NCBI RefSeq assembly: GCF_018918155.1
Contig: NZ_JAHLPY010000004.1
Span: forward strand, 82,796-146,795
Source: Anaerostipes sp. MSJ-23
GTDB lineage: Bacteria; Bacillota; Clostridia; Lachnospirales; Lachnospiraceae
Length of the DNA stretch: 64,000 nt
Reading direction: 5' to 3'
Below, in pieces: positions 28,309 through 36,544 of the stretch (positions are counted from its first letter, which is position 1; the number at the start of each line of letters is the position of its first letter). The notes beneath the pieces are model-generated. The model had not been told where the DNA came from. It worked only from the letters and a program-made list of their open reading frames with translations, and made no database searches. A program made the translations under genes and the position numbers.

Positions 28309-31300
28309 CTAAATTGTCGCTATGTCTACAACAGTCAATTGATCTCGATTTCCTGTTTCCAAACTAGTCAGCAGAGCATTTGCCGTATCCAAACTGGTCA
28401 GGCAGGTAACTCCTGTTTCAATCGCATAACGACGAATCAGGAATCCATCCTTGCTTCGGCCAACACCCTGGGAAGGTGTATCGATGACTAAATCAATTTT
28501 ATCATCTAAAATTAAATCAAGCAAGTTCGGAGATGGTTCTTCTAATTTATTTATTGGTTTCGCAGGTACTCCAGCTTCATTTAAGACTCTGCATGTACTC
28601 TTTGTTGAGAAAATTTCATATCCAAGAGCTACAAATCTACGTCCGATGTCAATGGCATCAATCTTATCAGAATCTTTTACTGTAAGGATCATCTTCTTAT
28701 ATTTTGGAAGATTAACTCCAGCTCCAAGGAAAGCTTTATATAATGCCTCATGGAAATTTTTAGAAATTCCAAGGCATTCACCTGTTGACTTCATTTCTGG
28801 TCCAAGGCTGACTTCGGCTCCTCTCAGTTTTTCAAAAGAGAATACCGGTTTTTTTACTGCATAATATTCAGATTCTGGCTGAAGTCCAGTGGTATATCCA
28901 AGATCTTTAATCTTAGCTCCCGTAATCACTTTTGCTGCAAGTGCAACAATCGGAATTCCTGTTACTTTACTAATATAAGGAACCGTACGGCTAGATCTTG
29001 GATTTACTTCGATTACATAAACTTCTTCGTTTGCCACGATAAACTGAATGTTAATCAGACCAATAACATGAAGAGATTTTGCAAGTTTTCTTGTATATTC
29101 TGCAATGACACGTTTCACCTTGTCTGTTAAGTTGATGGATGGATATACTGAAATACTATCTCCGGAATGAATACCTGCACGTTCCACATGTTCCATAATT
29201 CCTGGAATCAAAATATCAGTTCCATCACATACGGCATCAACTTCAACTTCTTTACCAACAAGGTATTTGTCAATCAAAATTGGATGTTCCTGTTCGTAAC
29301 GATTAATAATTTCCATAAATGCTTTGATATCTTCATCAGATACAGCAATTTGCATTCCCTGTCCTCCAAGAACATAGGATGGACGTACCAGTACAGGATA
29401 TCCAAGTTCATGCGCAACCTTGATTGCTTCTTCACATGTAAATACTGTTGTTCCTTTTGGTCTTGGAATACAACATTCTTCCAGAATTTCATCAAATAAT
29501 TCACGGTCCTCAGCTGCATCTACATTTTCTGCGCTTGTACCAAGGATTGGAACTCCCATTTTCATCAATGCTTCTGTTAATTTGATCGCTGTCTGTCCGC
29601 CAAACTGTACAACTGCTCCATCTGGTTTTTCTAAATCTACGATGCTTTCTACATCTTCTGCTGTTAATGGCTCAAAATACAGTTTATCTGCCACATCAAA
29701 GTCTGTAGATACTGTTTCCGGATTATTATTTACAATAATTGTTTCATATCCTTCTTTTGCAAGTGCCCATACGCTGTGTACAGAACAATAATCAAATTCG
29801 ATCCCCTGTCCAATACGGATTGGTCCTGATCCCAGTACCATGACCTTTTTCTTACCAGAAGTTTCTTCCACTTCATTTTCTCCGTCATAACAAGAATAAT
29901 AGTAAGGTGTTTCTGCATCAAACTCTGCTGCACAAGTATCTACAATCTTATATGCAGCATGAATATTCATTTCATCTCTTAACTGTTTAATTTCACGTTC
30001 TGTCTTTCCAACCAACTGTCCAATCACTTTATCTGGGAATTCCAGACGTTTTGCTTCTAATAATAAATCGTGATCCAGTGTTTCTGCCTCTGAAAGTTTC
30101 TTTTCCATTTCAACAAGAATTGCAATCTTGTCTAAGAACCAACGGTCAATCTTTGTAATGTTAAAGATTGTATCATAATCAAATCCACGACGAATTGCTT
30201 CGGCAATGACATAGATTCTTAAGTCATCAATTTTTTCCAATTCCTTTAACAGTTCTTCATCCGTCAATTCTCCATAGTTTCCAAAGATCAGACTGTCTAC
30301 ATGCTGTTCCAGAGAACGAATCGCTTTCATTAATGCACCTTCAAAGTTTGTTCCGATACTCATAACTTCTCCAGTTGCCTTCATCTGTGTTGTCAGTGTA
30401 CGTTTTGCATGAATAAACTTATCAAATGGAAGACGTGGCATTTTTACGACACAGTAATCAAGCATTGGTTCAAAACTTGCATAAGTTTTCTTTGTAACTG
30501 CATTTTCAATTTCATCCAATGTATATCCAATCGCAATCTTTGCTGTAACCTTAGCAATTGGATATCCAGTTGCCTTAGATGCCAATGCAGAAGAACGACT
30601 GACACGAGGATTTACCTCAATAACACAATATTCAAAACTGTCTGGATTTAATGCATACTGTACGTTACATCCACCATGAACATCCAGTTCTGTGATGATA
30701 TTTAATGCAGATGTACGAAGCATCTGATATTCTTTATCTGCAAGAGTCTGAGATGGAGCCACAACGATACTATCTCCCGTATGCACACCAACTGGATCAA
30801 TATTTTCCATATTACAGATCGTAATACATGTTCCATTTTCATCACGCATTACTTCATACTCAATTTCTTTCCATCCACCGATATAACGCTCTACTAAAAC
30901 CTCTCCTACACGGCTTAAACGAAGACCATTTTCAAGAATTGATTCCAATTCTTCCTGATTATGTGCAATTCCACCGCCACTTCCACCGAGCGTATATGCT
31001 GGACGAAGTACTGCAGGATAACCAATCACTTCATTAGCAAATTTCACACCATCTTCAATCGTTGTGACAACCTGTCCGGCAGCAATTGGCTCTCCGATTT
31101 TTTCCATTGTATTCTGGAATTCCAGACGATCTTCTGCCTTTTTAATAGTGGCTGGAGAAGTACCAATTAATTTTACTCCAGATTTTTCAAGGTAACCATT
31201 TTCTACTAATTCCATTGCAAGGTTTAAAGCAGCCTGTCCGCCAAGTGTTGGAAGAATGCTATCTGGTTTTTCTTTTTCAATGATTTTTTCAATGACAGAA

Positions 31301-31512
31301 GCTGTTAATGGCTCAATATATACCTTGTCTGCGATATCTTTATCTGTCATAATCGTTGCAGGGTTTGAATTTACAAGAACAACTTCTACTCCTTCTTCCT
31401 GAAGTGCACGGCAGGCCTGTGTTCCTGCATAGTCAAATTCTGCTGCCTGTCCAATAACGATAGGTCCTGAACCAATGACAAGTACTTTCTTTATATCTTC
31501 TCTCTTAGGCAT
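28309..31512 (-). CDS. carB: Carbamoyl-phosphate synthase large subunit (CarB)
   Basis: A 1067-residue two-domain ATP-grasp synthetase, full length. The halves begin with KVLVIGSGPIVIGQAAEFDYAG and the repeat VMVLGSGPIRIGQGIEFDYCS at about residue 560. RPAYTLGGSGGG and RPSYVLGGQGMQ are the paired ATP-loops. The C-terminal MGS-like allosteric domain ends after SQGVGRSKDGFLIRRYA. It makes carbamoyl phosphate from bicarbonate and CarA-derived ammonia for pyrimidines and arginine. Its start overlaps the carA end by eight bases. Confidence 0.98.
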   Translation of the reverse strand: MPKREDIKKVLVIGSGPIVIGQAAEFDYAGTQACRALQEEGVEVVLVNSNPATIMTDKDIADKVYIEPLTASVIEKIIEKEKPDSILPTLGGQAALNLAMELVENGYLEKSGVKLIGTSPATIKKAEDRLEFQNTMEKIGEPIAAGQVVTTIEDGVKFANEVIGYPAVLRPAYTLGGSGGGIAHNQEELESILENGLRLSRVGEVLVERYIGGWKEIEYEVMRDENGTCITICNMENIDPVGVHTGDSIVVAPSQTLADKEYQMLRTSALNIITELDVHGGCNVQYALNPDSFEYCVIEVNPRVSRSSALASKATGYPIAKVTAKIAIGYTLDEIENAVTKKTYASFEPMLDYCVVKMPRLPFDKFIHAKRTLTTQMKATGEVMSIGTNFEGALMKAIRSLEQHVDSLIFGNYGELTDEELLKELEKIDDLRIYVIAEAIRRGFDYDTIFNITKIDRWFLDKIAILVEMEKKLSEAETLDHDLLLEAKRLEFPDKVIGQLVGKTEREIKQLRDEMNIHAAYKIVDTCAAEFDAETPYYYSCYDGENEVEETSGKKKVMVLGSGPIRIGQGIEFDYCSVHSVWALAKEGYETIIVNNNPETVSTDFDVADKLYFEPLTAEDVESIVDLEKPDGAVVQFGGQTAIKLTEALMKMGVPILGTSAENVDAAEDRELFDEILEECCIPRPKGTTVFTCEEAIKVAHELGYPVLVRPSYVLGGQGMQIAVSDEDIKAFMEIINRYEQEHPILIDKYLVGKEVEVDAVCDGTDILIPGIMEHVERAGIHSGDSISVYPSINLTDKVKRVIAEYTRKLAKSLHVIGLINIQFIVANEEVYVIEVNPRSSRTVPYISKVTGIPIVALAAKVITGAKIKDLGYTTGLQPESEYYAVKKPVFSFEKLRGAEVSLGPEMKSTGECLGISKNFHEALYKAFLGAGVNLPKYKKMILTVKDSDKIDAIDIGRRFVALGYEIFSTKSTCRVLNEAGVPAKPINKLEEPSPNLLDLILDDKIDLVIDTPSQGVGRSKDGFLIRRYAIETGVTCLTSLDTANALLTSLETGNRDQLTVVDIATI

Positions 31513-32584
31513 TTTTAGCTCCTTTCATTCTATCCATAAATTCATCAAATAAATATGCGGTATCCTGTGGTCCTGGGCATGCTTCCGGATGGAACTGCAC
31601 CGTACGGATATTCTTATTCTTATAGTCAAGACCTTCGATTGTCTTATCATTTACATTAATAAAGGAAACTTCTGCAATGTCAGAAGGAATGCTATCTTCC
31701 TTGATCACATACCCATGATTCTGAGAAGAAATATAAACTCTTCCACTCTTTAAATCTTTGACTGGGTGATTTCCACCACGGTGTCCCCAACGCATTTTTT
31801 CTGTATCTGCTCCTGTAGCAAGTGCCATCAGCTGATGTCCAAGACAGATCGCAAAGATTGGCACATCACTGTCATAAAGTTTTTTGATTTCTTTAATAAT
31901 GGATTCACATTCTTTTGGATCTCCAGGGCCATTGGATAACATAATTCCATCTGGATGATCTCCAAGAATTTCTTCTGCAGTTGTAAAAGCAGGATATACT
32001 GTTACATCACATCCTCTCTTTTCCAGAGAACGAATAATATTATTTTTTGTTCCAAGATCTAATAATGCAACTTTAAAGCCGTCTCCTTTAAAATGTTCTT
32101 TTTCTTCTCTTGTAACTGTTTTCACTGCATCTGTGACTGTGTAAGCTTTTAATTTTGGAAGAATTTCATCTAAATTATAATTTGGATTTGTTGTAATCAT
32201 TCCTCCCATGCATCCTTGTTCTCTTAAAATCTTTGTGATTGCACGGGTATCCACTCCACTGATTCCAGGAATATCATAATCAATCAAATATTTTTCTAAA
32301 TCTTCTTGTCTTCTAAAATTGCTGGATGTTCTTGAGATTTCACGAACAATAAATGCAGAATGCCATGGTTTCTTTGATTCTGCATCTTCAAGACATACCC
32401 CATAATTTCCAATCAGCGGATAAGTCATAACAACTCCCTGCCCCTGATAAGACGGATCGGTCAGTACTTCGAGATATCCTGTCATGGAAGTATTAAATAC
32501 TACCTCACAGATTACTTCTTTTTTGGAACCGAAGCTTTTTCCTTTAAAAACGTGCCCGTCTTCCAATATCAAAAATGCATTCAT
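31505..32584 (-). CDS. carA: Carbamoyl-phosphate synthase small subunit (CarA, glutaminase)
   Basis: A 359-residue class I glutamine amidotransferase. The catalytic Cys247 lies in FAICLGHQL, with the His/Glu pair in VQFHPEA. The N-terminal domain carries LEDGHVFKGKSFG and NTSMTGYLEVLTDPSY. It feeds ammonia to CarB. AGGAGG precedes the ATG. It is first gene of the apparent carA-carB-glnA-ANTAR-dapL operon and is preceded by a leader of about 170 bases with a stable hairpin. Confidence 0.97.
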   Translation of the reverse strand: MNAFLILEDGHVFKGKSFGSKKEVICEVVFNTSMTGYLEVLTDPSYQGQGVVMTYPLIGNYGVCLEDAESKKPWHSAFIVREISRTSSNFRRQEDLEKYLIDYDIPGISGVDTRAITKILREQGCMGGMITTNPNYNLDEILPKLKAYTVTDAVKTVTREEKEHFKGDGFKVALLDLGTKNNIIRSLEKRGCDVTVYPAFTTAEEILGDHPDGIMLSNGPGDPKECESIIKEIKKLYDSDVPIFAICLGHQLMALATGADTEKMRWGHRGGNHPVKDLKSGRVYISSQNHGYVIKEDSIPSDIAEVSFINVNDKTIEGLDYKNKNIRTVQFHPEACPGPQDTAYLFDEFMDRMKGAKNA

Positions 32585-32760
32585 GTAAATTTCCTCCTAA
32601 ATGAACGTCATACAAATAGTTACTTTCCCCAAACCCTTTCGGGCAAAAAAAAGAGAAATAAATCCAAAATAAAAATCACTAACCCAAGTATTAGAAAAAA
32701 TCATTTTTCTAATACTCTCTCGCGTCTTTATTTTAGAAATATTTCTCTACAAATTGTAAA
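32585..32760 (-). other. Structured leader of the car operon
   Basis: About 170 untranslated bases precede carA. They contain a long perfect hairpin (GTATTAGAAAAA against TTTTTCTAATAC, plus positions 32679-32704 around a three-base loop) and, closer to carA, GCCCGAAAGGGTTT. I do not see the PyrR-binding consensus or a clean terminator after the hairpin. Regulation by attenuation or by the ANTAR protein is possible but unproven. Confidence 0.5.
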
Positions 32761-32761
32761 A

Positions 32762-32790
32762 ATTTTATCATATATCAAAGGATCATGCAA
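32762..32790 (-). promoter_or_regulatory. Likely promoter of the car-gln-dapL operon
   Basis: On the minus strand TTGCAT (32785-32790), 17 bases, TAAAAT (32762-32767). Confidence 0.55.
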
Positions 32791-32808
32791 GGCTTTTTTT
32801 ACATTTTA

Positions 32809-33462
32809 TTATATTTTTTTCATATCTTCGCCATTCTTCAATGAAATACCCCGTTTTTCCTCACTTTCTTTTTTTGAAAAGATACATCCACAAAAATTTT
32901 GGCGATAAAGATCATACTCTTTGGATAATTGAATCGATCGCTGATATCCACCTTTTTTCTTAAAATCAGAAGGTAAAAATGTTACCCCTTCTTCTTCTCC
33001 TGCTTTTTGTCCGAGTTCATTAAGCCATGCAGCATTTTTTAGAGGACTGATTGTTAAAGTTGTTGTGAAATAATCAAAATGGTTTTGTGCCGCTAACTTT
33101 GCCGCCTGTCTCAAGCGTAAACCATAACAGCGATAACAGCGTTTTCCTCCTTCCGGTTCTTTTTCATATCCACGAACAGTTTTATAAAAAATCTCCGGAT
33201 GATAGCCCCCATCGAATACTTCGATATTGAGATTCATTTCTTTTACAAGACGCTTTTGCTCTTTCACTCTTTTTTCATACTCTTCCTTGGAATCAATATT
33301 CGGATTGTAATAATCAATCGTAATGTGAAAATATTGTGACAAATATTCCAGCACATAACTACTGCATGGTGCACAACAACTATGCAGCAAAAGTGTTGGC
33401 TTCCTTCCATCAAACCCTTCCAAAATCTGGTCCAATTTCTTTTGATAATTGATTTTATTCAT
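32809..33462 (-). CDS. queH: Epoxyqueuosine reductase QueH
   Basis: A 217-residue protein of the QueH (former DUF208) family, the iron-sulfur enzyme that reduces epoxyqueuosine to queuosine in tRNA and replaces QueG. The conserved cysteines are all visible: LLHSCCAPCSSYVLEYL near the N-terminus, RCYRCYGLRLRQAA in the middle, and YRQNFCGCIFS near the C-terminus. Other conserved pieces are TTTLTISPLKN and YRQNFCGC. No other queuosine gene is adjacent. Confidence 0.92.
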   Translation of the reverse strand: MNKINYQKKLDQILEGFDGRKPTLLLHSCCAPCSSYVLEYLSQYFHITIDYYNPNIDSKEEYEKRVKEQKRLVKEMNLNIEVFDGGYHPEIFYKTVRGYEKEPEGGKRCYRCYGLRLRQAAKLAAQNHFDYFTTTLTISPLKNAAWLNELGQKAGEEEGVTFLPSDFKKKGGYQRSIQLSKEYDLYRQNFCGCIFSKKESEEKRGISLKNGEDMKKI

Positions 33463-33530
33463 TGCTTTCTTCTTTCTTTTTTCTTCTTTTTTTTATTGTA
33501 ACACGATTTTTATATTTTTTAAATTTGGTC

Positions 33531-33560
33531 TTTACAATTACATAAAAAAAGAGCTATAAT
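33531..33560 (+). promoter_or_regulatory. Promoter of the tRNA-Pro gene
   Basis: TTTACA (33531-33536), 18 bases, TATAAT (33555-33560), ending ten bases before the tRNA. Confidence 0.65.
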
Positions 33561-33570
33561 AGCAAATGCA

Positions 33571-33644
33571 CGGGGCGTGGCTCAGCTTGGTAGAGCGCGT
33601 GGTTCGGGACTACGAGGTCGCAGGTTCAAATCCTGTCGCCCCGA
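33571..33644 (+). tRNA. tRNA-Pro(CGG)
   Basis: A cloverleaf with acceptor CGGGGCG/CGCCCCG, anticodon stem CGTGG/CTACG and loop TTCGGGA, giving anticodon CGG. The T arm is CAGGTTCAAATCCTG. CCA is not encoded. It is a solitary gene with its own promoter and terminator. Confidence 0.93.
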
Positions 33645-33662
33645 TTATAAACAGAATGTTAG

Positions 33663-33697
33663 AAGGACGATGATATCTGAATCATCGTCCTTTTTAA
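33663..33697. terminator. Terminator after tRNA-Pro, shared with the glycan operon
   Basis: An 11-bp perfect stem AAGGACGATGA/TCATCGTCCTT with an eight-base loop and a T run. It lies four bases from the convergent glycosyltransferase gene end. Confidence 0.88.
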
Positions 33698-33700
33698 TTG

Positions 33701-35446
33701 TTACAATTTTCGAAGAAGTCTTCCACCTTTTCGGAAAACAGCGGTCCATCTCCAAGAAGTGGAATTTTCATACGCTTCTACTTTTCGTTTCAATTTTCGA
33801 TTTTCCTGTCGAAGTTCTTTTCTTTGACCAAGTAATTTATTTTTTAAAGCGGTTACCCTATTTAACTCTTGTCTTAAATCTTTTACATCCTCACTACTTT
33901 TCCCGGCAAGTGATACCACGGTTGAAGTTGGCAAAACTGTATAGGCCTGATCCTTATAGTATTTTTCAAAATTATGACTGCATACATGCATCGCATGATT
34001 CCCTTGAATTACAAAAACAGAAGAATCAAACACTGCACATGGATAATCATAAAAATGAGTCTGATTATCCAGTCGAACTCCAGCAAAAGCAACTAAAATA
34101 TTGCGAATTCTATTTTTCAATGGCTCCATTGGATCTTTATAAAATGGGGGATATTTGTATGTTTTCCATAATTCTTTGATTACTTTATCCCCTTTACAGC
34201 ATCCTATCACACGATCGGTAAAAGTATTCTCATCAAGGAATCCAAAAAAGGAAGAAAAACTACGAAGGTATTCAAAAGACTGATGCCATTCAATTCCTTC
34301 TCCAAGATAGATTCCTCCATTCTCAAAAAGATGTTTTATAGCAAAATAATGACCAACATATTCATAATTTCCGTCCTCATATGCTTTGCTTACCTGATCT
34401 GTCTCAAAAACATCACATGTTTCTTCATCCAAAATCACAAGCTTTGCTTCGATTTCAAAAACCTCTTTTGCATACTGCAATGCTTGTCTTTTATGTTGTT
34501 CCTTTTCTTTTCCAAAAGCTGTCACATATAAAATTTCTGGTATTTTTTCTCCCGGATACTCTATATAATGTAAAATCTTCTGATAACGCATCGGATATTG
34601 CTTTAAGATTGGATTTTCCAAAAAAAGATCTTTATGTTCCTTTAAGTGTTTCATAAATTCGCCTGAATAATACCACCTTGTACGGATATTGAATAGAATA
34701 CGATCAGCAACACGCGCCGCAACAGCTGAAAGATATTTTGGATTGCAATGTTCAAGCGCATAATTTTCTGCCCTAATCGTATCTAATGTTTTACGATCTT
34801 CCATACGATTTGTGATAGAACCTTCTCGCTTCATATAATAATAAAGGGGTTCATCCAGATAAACAATATTTTGCGCATAAGAAAATAACACAGGCATATA
34901 GGCAGTATCTTCAAACCATATCGCTGGAATTTCCCCAACCTTTTTTAATAAATCTTTATGAATCAATTTCGTCCAAAAAGAAACTTCTCCCTGAAAGATC
35001 AGCTGAGAAATATCAAGCGGAATCGAAAGCCGTCCCATCACTTTTTTCTTACAATCTCGAATTAAATAGTAAGGAGTATAGACTAAATCACATGGCTGCT
35101 TTTTTGTTTCCTCAAACATTTTTTCATACATATCATATTCCATATAATCATCTGCATCTGCAAATCCAATATAATCTGCTCTTGCATGTTTGATTCCTAT
35201 ATTTCTAGCCTCTCCGGGTCCCCCATGTTGACTGTCATATAAAAAAATCTTCTGTGGATATTGCTTTTTATATTCCATGATAATTTCTCGTGACTGATCT
35301 GTAGATTGATCATCAACAAAAATTAGCTCCATCGATTCCAGTGTCTGATGCAACAGATAATCCATCGTTTGTCTTATATATTTCTGAGCATTATAAACTG
35401 GAATAATAATCGATACTTCCGGTTTTTTTTCATCTTGTCTGCTCAA
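33701..35446 (-). CDS. GT2-family glycosyltransferase with a second glycosyltransferase-like domain and coiled-coil tail
   Basis: A 581-residue protein. The N-terminal GT-A domain has VSIIIPVYNAQKYIRQT, the nucleotide-sugar motif VDDQSTDQS and FADADDYMEYDMYEKM. From about residue 310 a second region (YVTAFGKEKEQHKRQA, then KHLFENGGIYLGEGIEW) looks like a sugar-transferase DXD-type fold of capsule enzymes. The tail is a coiled coil of about 40 residues ending ENSTSWRWTAVFRKGGRLL, a motif common at the ends of surface-glycan transferases. The start is TTG at 35446 with AGGAGG 11 bases upstream, overlapping the preceding gene. The sugar specificity is unknown. Confidence 0.82.
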   Translation of the reverse strand: MSRQDEKKPEVSIIIPVYNAQKYIRQTMDYLLHQTLESMELIFVDDQSTDQSREIIMEYKKQYPQKIFLYDSQHGGPGEARNIGIKHARADYIGFADADDYMEYDMYEKMFEETKKQPCDLVYTPYYLIRDCKKKVMGRLSIPLDISQLIFQGEVSFWTKLIHKDLLKKVGEIPAIWFEDTAYMPVLFSYAQNIVYLDEPLYYYMKREGSITNRMEDRKTLDTIRAENYALEHCNPKYLSAVAARVADRILFNIRTRWYYSGEFMKHLKEHKDLFLENPILKQYPMRYQKILHYIEYPGEKIPEILYVTAFGKEKEQHKRQALQYAKEVFEIEAKLVILDEETCDVFETDQVSKAYEDGNYEYVGHYFAIKHLFENGGIYLGEGIEWHQSFEYLRSFSSFFGFLDENTFTDRVIGCCKGDKVIKELWKTYKYPPFYKDPMEPLKNRIRNILVAFAGVRLDNQTHFYDYPCAVFDSSVFVIQGNHAMHVCSHNFEKYYKDQAYTVLPTSTVVSLAGKSSEDVKDLRQELNRVTALKNKLLGQRKELRQENRKLKRKVEAYENSTSWRWTAVFRKGGRLLRKL

Positions 35447-36538
35447 TTCTCTGCAATCCTCCTATATATTTTAAAATTTCTCTAATTTCTTCAAAAGAAT
35501 GTGGACAATAAATATTTTTTCTATCCTCATTAAATTTTTTTACTGCTTTTTCATGATATTCTTTAAAATTTGGATTGCTCATCAACCAGGTTTTTCCAAT
35601 GAACATAGGATACAACATGATCGCATTCATATTTTTCCCAAAAATTAGTTTTGAAGTAAGAGAGACATTAGAAGAAACCGTAAATAAAACTTTTTGTGTA
35701 ATATCATGTTCCATAAGAAATAATTCCCATGGAACCGATGTATGTTTCATTGTATGTATTCCATATTTTTCAAAACGATTTTCCTTATTTCTTGGATGCA
35801 ATTTGACAACGATATTTTCCTTTCCAACTATTTTAGCTGTTTCCAAAAATAGTTCTAAGTCATTCGATGGCACCTTATCATCAAGAAATGCTTCTTCCAA
35901 AAAATAAATGGTTCCTTTGGCATTTCTCCTCTTCCAAAAACTTGGAAAAAGATCTGTCGTATTTTCTCATCCTTTGCTTGAATTGCAGGAATTTTTTCGA
36001 TATCAAACGGTAAAGCGGATGGTCCTGTAAATAACGTCGGTTCATAGACAAGAAGCCTCTTAATATTATTAAGAAATTTCTGATCTTTATAAAATTCATG
36101 GTCCATTCCATCTTCTCGGCATCTTTTTTCTACATCACATACATAGGTCGCCATCCCATCTTCAAATAAATGCACTTTTAGTGTATTTCCTTTTCTTACC
36201 ATCGCATAATACATTAATTTTGCATAAGCCGTTTCAAAACTTAAATAAAAATCGGTATACTTCTTTTCCAAAAGCTTGATATCTACATAATCTTCCGGAT
36301 GATGGCTAATCTCTTTTTGTTCTTCCTTTGTAAAAGACCAATACTGATCTGCTTTCTTTCTTGAATACAACCTCTTTACCGAAGAAAAAATATTACTCTG
36401 TTCCACACGACCAACGATTTCCCCAAAATCAGTATGATCGCTTAACAAAAGATTTGCATCTTCTTCTGGTAATAAAGAAAGTTTTATCTGAATTGCATTC
36501 ATTAACTGATATACTGAATCACATCGAAATAATACCAT
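35430..36538 (-). pseudogene. Sialyltransferase/polysialyltransferase-like glycosyltransferase split by a frameshift
   Basis: Two overlapping frames make one protein. The 5' part (36538 to about 35900) has the D/E-D/E-G motif as HLFEDGMATY. The 3' part has the HP motif as KLHPRN and the S/T motif as VSSNVSLTSK. These are the three motifs of bacterial sialyltransferases (GT38/GT52-like, Pfam Glyco_transf_52/POLYST). The frame breaks at an A6 run on the plus strand (35899-35904). One more A would give the continuous reading PFIFLEEAFLDD across the joint. It could be a true pseudogene, a phase-variable gene or a base-call error. It lies in the middle of the glycan operon, six bases after the aldolase gene. 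Confidence 0.8.
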
Positions 36539-36544
36539 TTCTCT

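Noticed and set aside
32585..32760. PyrR attenuator or ANTAR two-hexaloop motif in the car leader
   Set aside because: Neither the PyrR consensus loop nor two hexaloop stems could be identified by eye, so only the hairpin is reported.
33577..34179. Open frame of 200 codons starting inside tRNA-Pro
   Set aside because: It overlaps a certain tRNA, its terminator and the coding strand of the glycosyltransferase, and shows no family pattern.
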